Assembly (NCBI GenBank): GCA_031216915.1 | Contig: CM062295.1 | Coordinates: 178,822,927 to 178,886,926 of the forward strand | DNA length: 64,000 bases | Direction of reading: 5' to 3' | Source: Pictodentalium vernedei | Taxonomy: Eukaryota > Mollusca > Scaphopoda > Dentaliida > Dentaliidae | Part shown: positions 55,314-64,000 of the stretch, one piece after another | How the letters are laid out: each line of letters opens with the position of its first letter | Numbering within the stretch: the first letter of the stretch is position 1 | Made by a program: the position numbers and the translations under genes | Notes under the pieces: model-generated | What the model saw: only the letters and a program-made list of their open reading frames with translations | Told to the model about the DNA's origin: nothing | Databases searched by the model: none

Positions 55314-55559
55314 TAGGTTGTTCACACTAGTTTTCCTCTTAAGTATTCAAGAATGCATGTATTATTGGTGAAAATAATAAAACCATTGTCATTGCATAAA
55401 TGAAGATTGTGACTACACCACTGGTGTCCCCCACCAAGAAGTGGTTTACCAAAAAGGGGAAATCTTAAGTTAAAAAAGTGGGAAAAGTCCAATAACTGTA
55501 GAAAAAAATGGACAAAACCCCCATGGTGGTCTATCAGCATACTAAAGATCATTTAAATA
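55314..55559. other. no recognised feature
   Basis: Short spacer; no repeat or frame recognised. Confidence 0.4.
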
Positions 55560-55680
55560 TAACATCAACTGACTGAGATATGACGGTCCAACGTTGTTAC
55601 AGATGGATGGGCGAACAGATGGACGGACGGAACCCATTTCTATATACTCCGCAAACTTCGTTTTGGCAGGGGATAATTAT
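55560..55680 (+). mobile_element. array-element tail
   Basis: GATGGATGGGCGAACAGATGG, GGACGGACGGAACCC and an imperfect end stem TATACTCCGC / GGCAGGGGATAA. Same kind of tail as 47440-48306. Confidence 0.5.
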
Positions 55681-55689
55681 AAGAATTGA

Positions 55690-56090
55690 AATGATTTATC
55701 TGTCACTTTACCAGAGTATGAATGTGGGAAGGGCATGTTAAGTTTTGCATAAAGTGTTCACAAAACTTAACATGCCCATCCCACATTCATATTCCAATAA
55801 AGCGCTGGATAATTCATTTTAATTATTAAGTAATTACTGATTAGTTTGTATGGACATTTATAATTTTGAAGCTGATATGCACTTCATACAACTTAACACA
55901 TTCATCGCCATATTCATAATCCAATAAAATGACAGATAATTTATTTCAATTTTTGAATAACTACTGAAAAGTTCCTAGAGTTACAACTTTGTAGTTTCTA
56001 TGCACTTCATACAAAACTGAACATACCCTTCCTGATAAAGTGACAGATAATTCATTTCAATTTTAAATAATTACTGATTAGTTTGTAAAT
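55690..56090 (+). repeat. three tandem units of about 120 bp with a hairpin
   Basis: Units share AATGACAGATAATTCATTTCA, AATAATTACTGATTAGTTTG and ATGCACTTCATACAA. The first holds a perfect-looking hairpin GAATGTGGGA.GGGCATGTTAAG at 55718-55788. Confidence 0.65.
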
Positions 56091-56139
56091 AAAGACAGTC
56101 ATGACTTTGATGATATCCTATCCATTGAACAGTTAAATT

Positions 56140-57075
56140 CTCAGCAAAAACTATTGAAAAATACTTCGAACTTGGTTTAAATAATCTTCATGACATAAAA
56201 AGTAACTGAGAATCATAAAACAAGGGTTCGCATTGCCGATGCAGAGGTCAAGTCTTCGTTGCTAATGTAATGGTGGCTATGAACTAAAAAGCATCAGAGT
56301 AGCATTTCTAAATAACTAACTTGCAAAAAATGACCAAGTCAGCCCAATAATTCTGCTGCCATATATCCAACTGAGCCCATTTTCGAACTTGATCTAGACA
56401 AGTTTCCTGGAAATCCATATAATAAAAAAAGAATCAAATTGGTTAACATTTGTTCAAGTTATGGTGCTATCAAGCACAAATTTTGCAAAAAATGACAAAA
56501 TCAGCCCAATAATTCTGCTGCCGTATATATCGCCATGAGCCCATTTTTGAACTTGATCAAGAAAATGTTCCTGGAAACTCGCATAACGAAAATGAATTGG
56601 ATCAGATGAAGTTTGTTCAAGTTATCGTGCTATCAAGCACAAAATTTGCAAAAAATGACCAAGTCAGCCCAATAATTCTGCTGCAGAGTACATCGGACAG
56701 AGCCCATTTTCGAACTCGATCAATATATTGTTCTTTGAAACTCATGTGCCAAATATCAGTCAAATCGGTTGTTTGTTGAAGTTATTGTGTTGTTAAGCTC
56801 AAAATTAGTCAATTTTAACAAAGGGCCATAACTCTTGTGAAAAAGCATGGACATACCCTATTTCATGTCATTGGGTGTTGAACATGCATATCAAGTCACA
56901 TACCAAATATTATCAAAAGCCGTCCAGAAACAACTAAGTTTAAGCAAAAAGGGCCACACACTCGACCGACTGCTTGCCCGCTCACGACCGACCAACTCCA
57001 TACCAAAAGTCAAGTTGTTTTTTTTTAAAACTCGACTAAAAATCAAAATAATGCATATCAAAGTACTCTGTAAAT
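56140..57075 (+). mobile_element. tandem-array element, about 160-bp units
   Basis: Three units at 56325-56830 (GCAAAAAATGACCAAGTCAG, CCCAATAATTCTGCTGCC, GAGCCCATTTTCGAACTTGA), then AAAGGGCCATAACTCTTGTG and a decayed CGACCGACTGCTTGCCCGC tail near 56965. The end hairpin is not clear. Confidence 0.55.
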
Positions 57076-57223
57076 AATAAATTCCTTTCATAGCTTTATC
57101 CAACACAACATCAATAGTTGAATTTTTGTTATAGAAGTAGAAAATTATATTCTGGAGGAACCTGGAGAAACTTGGAGGAATGAGGAAATTTTACAGCAGT
57201 GCTCGAGGAGTTTGAATACTCAC

Positions 57224-57250
57224 CTTCATTTTTAATTCTTTCAAAATATT
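57224..57250 (-). CDS. ZDHHC1/11-like microexon (27 nt)
   Basis: Between the acceptor TTTTCTTTTCTATTGTAG and the donor GTGAGT. Entered and left in phase 1; in the shared frame it reads Y-F-E-R-I-K-N-E with a split G codon shared with the 24-nt exon. The stretch compares with H-F-E-V-L-K-N in the lumenal loop of human ZDHHC1. The preceding exon should end one base into a codon. Confidence 0.65.
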
Positions 57251-57469
57251 CTACAATAGAAAAGAAAACATGCACAATGATTAGTATAGCTTTCTGCAGG
57301 GTTTAGGCTAGGCCAATTTTAGGTCTGGTAACTGGACCCATTCTCCTTGCTAGTCATGGTTAGAAAAATGTTGAATTAAGCCTTTTACGGATGCAGAATT
57401 TATTTTTTGTAGTGATATCACAGGACTAAAAGTAAAATTTGTCCATGGGTAAATGTATTGTTATGAAAT

Positions 57470-57664
57470 TTATTTAAAACACATATCACAGCACGCAGGT
57501 TTATGTCTCTTGGAAATCTTTATATGTTTGAACTCCTGACACAATGGTTCATCATCATGAGATGTAGCGTATCGAGGAATAATCAGTTGGCACCAAATCG
57601 TCATACATTTAGGGCAGCGAAGATCAAGGTAATCCAAAAGAGAATACCCAAATACATTTGGCAT
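57470..57664 (-). other. unassigned Cys-rich minus-strand frame
   Basis: The frame has L-R-C-P-K-C-M, a middle I-I-P-R-Y-A-T-S-H-D-D-E and an end K-P-A-C-C-D-M-C-F-K before a stop that overlaps AAATAAA. Two C-x2-C pairs could bind zinc. No family recognised and no clear acceptor. It may be a fragment of a gene or element, or chance. Confidence 0.25.
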
Positions 57665-57934
57665 GTGGATTTCCCATCACCAATGACATGTGGTTCATTA
57701 TAATAAAGCAAATACAAACAAGACATTATGGTGTTAAGTGTCCTGTTTGTTTTTTGTACTGAGTTGGAATTTGTGTTCTGAAACAGATCATAACTTAACT
57801 TTCTGATATGGTTCACTTGAGACAAGCTTTATACATGAATGACCAGTGTCAAAATGAGTTTTGATTTGTTAAACCAGATCTTTGAAACTTTGCTCATTTG
57901 TATTCTATTGGAGTGTGCGGAAATTTTGTAGGCA

Positions 57935-58185
57935 TGTTATTTATTTATTTATCTATTTGTTGATTTATTATTTATTGGTGCTTAAGGTCACTTTTAGCAT
58001 TTTTGGCTATCTCATGACTTTAACGTAGGTATGAAGTTAAGTTTAGCTAAATTAGTTTATTCCTTTGCTGCCCACTGGAGAGGACTTCCACCCCAGGCAT
58101 TGGTTCCAGGTCATAATATACCAGAATAGCAGAACTTGTTTACCAAAGTAAACAAGCAGTGCTCCAATTCCTGGGGTTCTGTGTA
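57935..58185 (-). mobile_element. S1-type SINE, diverged
   Basis: Tail (ATTT)n and GGTCACTTTTAGCATTTTTGG, body as 9629-9851, head AGAACCCCAGGAATTG. Minus strand. Confidence 0.65.
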
Positions 58186-58640
58186 TAATACTTAATGGGT
58201 GACTGAAGACACTGCAAGTGACATATATCTTGCACATGAGTAATAAGAATTTCCTTTTGTTGACATGTGAAAATGGGTTATAGTCTGGTGGCTTAAGGCC
58301 ATTTTTTAGCAAAATGGTTACTTGGCAGGTAAAAGCATCAAAATTGTCATACATCTGCCAGTGATCATAATTTTAGCCTAGAAGCCACCTGCTATAAGGT
58401 TGGTTTTCAAAATGGCACCTAAAATTGAAGATGGCACTCTCTTTATTTCTCTCAACTTTTGTACATTATTTACATGTGAGAAAACTATATAATGCAGCAA
58501 ACATGTGGAAGCCCATTATTCATACTTCTCATTCCAGCCCTCTTCTGTTTTCAGTTGACTTATCCCTCAACTCTGTTGAGGGAGAAGTGACTTCTCCTTA
58601 AATTTACTCTCTGGGCAGGTCTCTGGCTACCATCTTGAAT
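58186..58640. other. no recognised feature
   Basis: Intron-like; a small stem CCCTCAACTCTGTTGAGGG at about 58565-58583. Confidence 0.45.
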
Positions 58641-60464
58641 GAAAGTATCAATGACACTGTAGCTCAACTTGTCAAGACATATACATGTATAGTATGTGAC
58701 ACAGCAATGACAAACATCTAGGTAATGACCTGATAACAAAGGTACATATAAAGTATTGTAACGGTCTGTACATAAATACTGACCGTTGCCTGTAACAAAT
58801 GTATAGGTAAAGTATTGTAAAGGTGGGTAACAGACAGATGCTAAACTAGAAAAGAAAACTTTCAGTCCCAGAATGGGTCTGACTGAACCCCAAAATATTT
58901 GTTCTCATAGCACAGTGATAACAAAGGAACTCCAAAACACACTCATTCCTGTCCCAAGGTGAAAACAAAGGTACCCAAGAAGTTTCGTGAAGATCAGTTC
59001 ATAAATACGAGCTGTATAGAAGTTGTGACAAAAAACTGATTGGACCCAATTTCGGTACAAAATGGCCACAGGCAGCTATCTTGAATTTTGGACCGCACCC
59101 AGAAACACTCGTTCTCGTCCCAAGATGATAACAAAGGTACCCAAGAAGTTTTGTGAATATTGGTTGATAAATACAGCCTCTAGCCCGAGCCGTATTGACA
59201 TGAGCACTTACAGCGTATAAGCAGCACTGAATAAATCAAAGTTTATCTAATTTGCATAATTTCTGCATGGGAAAAAAACCTGTACTATATGTGATGTATT
59301 CCATGTTACTAAACATTCATACCAAAATTTATTCAAATCAGAACTTTCATACACAAGTTCTGTACAAAAGACTGATTGCACTAATTTTGGTACAAAATGG
59401 CTGCTGGTGGCCATCTTGAATTTCGGACCACACCCAAAAACACTCGTTCTCATCCCACGGTGATAACAAAGGTACCCAAGAAGTTTCGTAAACATCGGTT
59501 CATAAATACGGCCTCTAGCCTGAGCCGTATAGAAGTTGTGTACAAAAAACTGATTAGACCTAATTTCGGTACAAAATGGCCACTGGCAGCCATCTTGAAT
59601 TTTGGACCGCACTCAGAAACACTCGTTCTCGTCTCAAGGTGATAACAGAGGTACCCAAGAAGTTTCGTGAAGATCGGTTGATAAATACAGCCTCTATCCC
59701 GAGCCGTATTGACATGTGTACTTACTGTGTGCAAGTAGCATTGAAAAAATCAAAGTTCATCTAATTTGCATAATTTCTTCACGAGAAAAAAACCTGAATT
59801 ATATGTAATGTATCCCATGGTACTAAACATTCACACAAAAAATTATTCAAATCAGCGCTTTCATTTAGAAGTTCTGTGCAAAAATCTGATTGCACCTAAT
59901 TTTGTACAAAATGGCTGCCAGCGCCCAACTTGAATTTCGGATCGGACCCAAAAACACTCGTTCTCATCCCACGGTGATACCAAAGGTACCCAAGAAGTTT
60001 CGTAAAGATCGGTTCATAAATATGGCCTTTAGCCCGAGCCATATTGGCATTTGCACTTATAGTGCTGAAAGTAACACTAAATACATCAAAGTTAGTCTAA
60101 TTTGCATAATTTACGTACAAGAAAAAAACCCGTATTATATGTGATGTATCCCATGGTACTGAACATTTATACAAAAAATTATTCAAATCAGCACTTTCAT
60201 ATGGAAGTTCTGCGCAAAAATCTGATTGCACCTAAGCTTGTACAAAATGGCTGCCAGCGACCAACTTGAATTTCGCATCGGACCCCAAAACACTCGTTCT
60301 CGTCCCACGGTCATAACAAAGGTACCCAAGAATTTTCGTAAAGATCGGTTCATAAATTCGGCCTCTAGCCCGAGCCGTATTGAATTGTTGATGGACAGAC
60401 GGCCAGACGGACGAGTGGCCATGGCATAAGCTCAAATTTGGCTTCGCCAAAGTTGAGCTAAAAA
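58641..60464 (+). mobile_element. HL-B Helentron-like element, complete
   Basis: GAAAGTATCAATGACACTG and AGCTCAACTTG at the start; GCTCAAATTTGGCTTCGCC and AAGTTGAGCTAAAAA at the end. The body has about six units (TACAAAATGGCTGCCAGCG, AACACTCGTTCTCGTCCCA, GGTACCCAAGAAGTTTCGT, GCCTCTAGCCCGAGCCGTAT) and a GACAGACGGCCAGACGGACG tail. 1.8 kb, non-coding. It serves as the reference for the two interrupted copies. Confidence 0.78.
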
Positions 60465-60788
60465 TAGAGAGACTGAAGATGGCACCTAGGCTAATATTAA
60501 ATGAAACCATGATGAGAGTCTGCATTCTAAGTTTGGTGTTTTTTATCTGGCAAGTAACATTTGTCTGTTATGCCCCCCCCCCCCCCCCCTCCTCCCTCTG
60601 CCCCTACTATTACAATGAAGGAAGAGAAGAAAACAGAACAATGATTTATTTAAAAACTATCAATGACTATGTTGTGAAAAAAATGACAATATAGTATTTC
60701 AAAACACAGAAGATCCTGGGCATTTATTCTTTCTAGAAACTGAAGCAAGTAGGGAGAATTCAGATACTTAACTCATTCATATACTTAC
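60465..60788. other. intron sequence with a C-run
   Basis: C homopolymer at 60572-60589; no other feature recognised. Confidence 0.5.
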
Positions 60789-60819
60789 CATTTTTCATTA
60801 TTGCAACATAACAGCAGAG
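60789..60819 (-). CDS. possible upstream microexon of the ZDHHC-like gene (31 nt)
   Basis: A strong donor (GTAAGTAT) follows a stretch that, if it starts at the weak acceptor CATTGACATCAG, reads L-C-C-Y-V-A-I-M-K-N and ends one base into a codon, exactly the phase the 57224-57250 exon needs. The hydrophobic start could be the end of the third membrane span. The acceptor lacks a good pyrimidine tract, so the call is tentative. Confidence 0.3.
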
Positions 60820-61231
60820 CTGATGTCAATGTTGCAATTCAAAAGTCAGGAATAAGCTTTAAAATTTACCAGGATGGGACTCTCAAACAGAAATCTGAAG
60901 AGTTGGTAGGTTTGCATATTGTATATGTGGGCTTTTATGTCTGCCTCAGTACAGAATGATTTAAACCAAGTTTATATTAATATTTTTAATTCGGAAAGTC
61001 ACTTTTGACTTCGCTTCATTTCTTTCATCTTCCATAAAGTGGAACAACCTATAGTGTTATGTACTCTTTCTATATTTTCAAGATGTAAATTGACAGTGGA
61101 AGGCCTCTCAACCATTGCTCATCATATGCAAGAAAAAAATAAAAGGCTTCCCTCCCTCAATGATTTACAATAAAAATGCCTAAGAATCAATTAACTTAAT
61201 TTTTTGTCGCCTTGAAGAAAAAATTAAAAAA
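60820..61231. repeat. intron sequence ending in an R2 repeat copy
   Basis: 61040-61231 matches 7165-7332 (CATATGCAAGAAAAAAATAA, CTTCCCTCCCTCA, TGCCTAAGAATCAATTAACT). It stops at the DIRS start at 61232. Confidence 0.45.
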
Positions 61232-64000
61232 GTTAAAAAATTTATAGTAATTTATATATTTTTTATACTTACCAATGACCCAGACATAGCTGGTGCTAAC
61301 TCTTAAAATATAGGGCCAAACACAAATTTTGCCCCCCAATCCCCAAAATTTGCATCTAAAACTAAAGAAAACATGTCCTGAAAGGCCCTCCACACTTCGC
61401 CCCTACTGCGCATGCGCGGTGTCAAGGACGTTCCGAAATTGGCGCCATTAATCATTCTAATAACCAGTGCCTGGTAAGCGCTATGTACTCAGCGGGGAGG
61501 CAAGAGTTCCCAACTCCTGGGAGGGCCATCCCCGTCTGGGTCATTGGTAAGTATAAAAAATATATAAATTACTATAAATTTTTTAACATTTTTATACTGT
61601 ACCAATGACCCAGACATAGCTGAATAGTAAAAAGGCTGGAGGGCCAAGGACATAGAGCAAAATGGAATACGCTCAATAAAATAAAATAGCGTCATCCCCT
61701 GTAGGGAAAAAGAAGTAATAGGCCTTACATGTATCTTTCTTATTTATGATAAATTAGAAAGATACAACACCTTCCAAAATTGAGCTTCATACATCCATGT
61801 ACTCTATTAATATCCAATATAATCCTTATACTAATAATTTTTAAAGTAAGCCAATAAATAAAGTAAGTCTAGAGAATAGAGACTCTTATACTCCTAAAAG
61901 TGTCTGAGGATTGCATAATCATGTCCGTTGACATATGCAATATTCAAAAGCTATACTTTAAAAACTAAGACTTGAATGAATTTTAAAAACCTAAACTTCT
62001 CACTAAACAACCATCCCAATAACAGCTCAGAATTACTAACTCCGGAGGAGGTATCCCCTTGTTTTCATAGTAAAACAGGTGACCCAAGGGAACACCCTCC
62101 CCCCCCCCCCCCCCCCCCCTTTTTCTTGCCCTGGGTCAAATAGCCCAGAGCGAAGAGGGCAGCCGAACGGAGACACTGCCGAAACAGACAGCCTACCTAG
62201 CTATAGTAGCAACTGTTAAGTGAATGACATTCTGAGCAGTAGATAATAGACCTAACAATAGAGGCCTCCAGAAATGGACTCGATATTTCTGAGATAAAAT
62301 TCATGAATGTGGATGGCTGAGCGCAATGAGCAGCCTTCAAAAATCTATAATAGCGACACTATTAATGTAAGCCCAAGAAGTAGAAGAACTCTTACTTCAT
62401 GAGCCGAAATCTTAAGCACAACTGCTAAGTCAATGATATACCATAAGCAGTACCGATAGTTAATAGAATCCATTAACAATAAAATGGAGCGTAACATCCT
62501 TCTACTAGACATCAAAGACAGAAGAAGCTTACGCCCATAGTAATAAACAGATATCTGTTTATAAATACATAAACTGTACCCGGAAAGAGTAAAGGCCTAT
62601 GCCCATACGAAGACGGAAGGACCTTAAAATAATAGGTTCCGGATAATAGGAGCCTAACTCTTATGCAACAATCCAACCTAAATAGTAACGGAAATAGTGA
62701 TTCCGAAACTACGAAAGTGAAAATCATCCATCGATAGTGCATGAAACTCACTGACTCTACAGTAAAAGAGAAACCAACAGAATTACTGTCTAAAAGGTCA
62801 GAATTTGAAAACTACTGTTTCCAGAGGCTCAAATGATTACTTAGCTAAATAAGAACCGAAGTTAAAATCCGTATAGGAATTTAATCTAAAGATTCTAAGT
62901 CTATTTATCAAAAAGTTACTAACTGACTTAGATAAAGAGACAAAAGACTCAATTGTAAACTATCGTAGAGTGCATAGGTATGAGGTAACATAAACCTATA
63001 ACCTAAATAATAACAGGCTGCAGTAGATCTTGTGAAACAAGTATACTAAAAAATAGCCAATGAGTAGTATGGAGGGATCAACAATATGAACATAAGGATC
63101 CCTACACTACGACGGAAGAGCCTCCACTTTAGCCGCATAGAATAGCGAAGAAGAGGATCTCCTATAGTAAGAAATCGCGTCCAAAGCTCGTCCAGTACAG
63201 TGCTTACAATGCAATACGGACCACACAACGGAATACATGAAGGTTGCGACCTTGCTGGTTGTGATAAAGATGACACGATTTACCCAGTGAAAAAAGATCC
63301 TCACATAGAGGAAGATTTCACGTTAAGACCCACAGTAGACAAGAGAGTAAATTACTCATGATCTCTGTGAAGATAGAGATGCTATCAACAGAAATGTATT
63401 GTGGTTGTTTATCTTAGCAATACCTGCTGAAACAATAGCGCCGGAGGATACGCGTATCCTATCATTTCGTCCTATAGATCAATAGAGCGTTAACAACATT
63501 AGCTCAGAGATCTGGACAAGCCAACACATACGTCTGCAATTGATTAGCAAGCTGTGTCATAAATAAATCATCATTGGGCGCTCCCATAGATAGCAAATCT
63601 GATTGAATACTTGTTTGTTGAGAGTCCATTCCGACAGCAACAAGCGACCCGTAAGAGAACGGAAGTCCAATAAAACAATCAGACGACCCGGAATATGACG
63701 GACCAAAACTGAACTTGGTGTACTATAACCAACAGACGGATTCTTTCCATTAAATTGAATAACGGAAACGAAAGAGTGCCTCCCTGGTTCCGGAGATACG
63801 CCACTACTGTCGAATTAAAGGACAGGAATTTGGGCCTGCGTTTCTGAATAATGTTCATGCCAGGACATAAAGCAAGCCTAAAAAACATTATTCCGCGGAA
63901 GAAAACTGATTGCTAAGAGACTGCGGAACCCAAAGACCCTGGCACTTCGAATCCGTAGGGATCAGTATTATATCCCAATCTGTTTGACTGGCAACCGTCA
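61232..64000 (-). mobile_element. DIRS retroelement, 3' part, runs off the right edge (fossil)
   Basis: Aligns with 18281-21040 almost base for base (roughly 96-97 percent by eye). Parts: paired inverted arms (about 61232-61285, 61535-61588), the C-run at 62098-62119, recombinase remnant (about 62220-63300) and the start of the RNase H-like part near 63900. Preceded by an A-rich run, as at 18281. Broken in several places. The 5' end is outside the window. Confidence 0.85.

Larger units (their letters stand above)
16075..57250 (-). other. ZDHHC1/11-like palmitoyltransferase gene, partial (gene span)
   Basis: Four minus-strand exons join in frame over about 41 kb: 57224-57250, 46067-46090, 35328-35453 and 16075-16190. 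The three introns between them are all phase 1, which random splice-site pairs would rarely give. The joined part reads from the lumenal loop through the fourth membrane span to the cytosolic TTxE-like motif of DHHC S-acyltransferases, in the order and spacing of ZDHHC1 and ZDHHC11. The catalytic DHHC-Cys domain lies upstream, beyond the right edge or in exons not recognised. Introns of 10-19 kb are filled with mobile elements. Confidence 0.75.

Noticed and set aside
59247-59734. Frames of 94-121 codons with repeated Y-T-A-Q-A-R-G-R-I-Y-E-P
   Set aside because: They are antisense to the HL-B array and repeat with its units.

Overview
The window looks like a piece of a mollusc (probably bivalve) nuclear genome. 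It has AT-rich introns, tRNA-derived SINEs with (AAAT)n tails, DIRS-type tyrosine-recombinase retroelements, and interspersed elements whose tails read GACGGACGGACGG followed by a terminal hairpin. No operons, rRNA genes or free-standing tRNA genes were seen. The species cannot be named from the sequence alone.

One host gene runs through most of the window on the minus strand. Four short exons (57224-57250, 46067-46090, 35328-35453, 16075-16190) have consensus splice sites and join in one reading frame through three phase-1 introns. Together they encode the lumenal loop, the last membrane span and the TTxE-like motif (S-T-Y-D) of a DHHC palmitoyltransferase resembling ZDHHC1/ZDHHC11. A weak 31-nt upstream exon (60789-60819) and a weak last exon (6130-6350) may belong to it. 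Everything else in the window is then intron sequence filled with transposable elements.

Layout. 1-3.5 kb: a gag-like retroelement end on the minus strand abuts the 3' part of a DIRS element on the plus strand with an open tyrosine recombinase frame. 3.8-16 kb: small hairpin elements flanked by TTAA (families T1-T4), SINEs, a long inverted repeat (11.46-12.07 / 13.98-14.35 kb) and foldback sequences. 16.7-31 kb: a deep nest. An old minus-strand DIRS is split by a Helentron-like element (family HL-B), which is itself split by a younger DIRS (18281-25198). Another repeat-array element splits the old DIRS again and carries a hAT-like element with a 5-bp target duplication. 31-35 kb: degenerate tandem arrays and more hairpin elements. 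35.5-45.6 kb: three large members of Helentron-like family HL-A, one inside a TTAA element and one inside its own kind. 46-57 kb: a minisatellite split by a retro-insertion, tandem arrays, an HL-B element split by an HL-A element, and a 1.3-kb element with satellite-like terminal inverted repeats and an 8-bp target duplication. 58.6-64 kb: a complete HL-B element and a second young DIRS that runs off the right edge and closely matches the one at 18.3 kb.

The most interesting items are the phase-consistent microexon chain, the two Helentron-like families with the same end design, the group of unrelated hairpin elements that all use TTAA, and several natural empty-site comparisons that fix element ends to the base.
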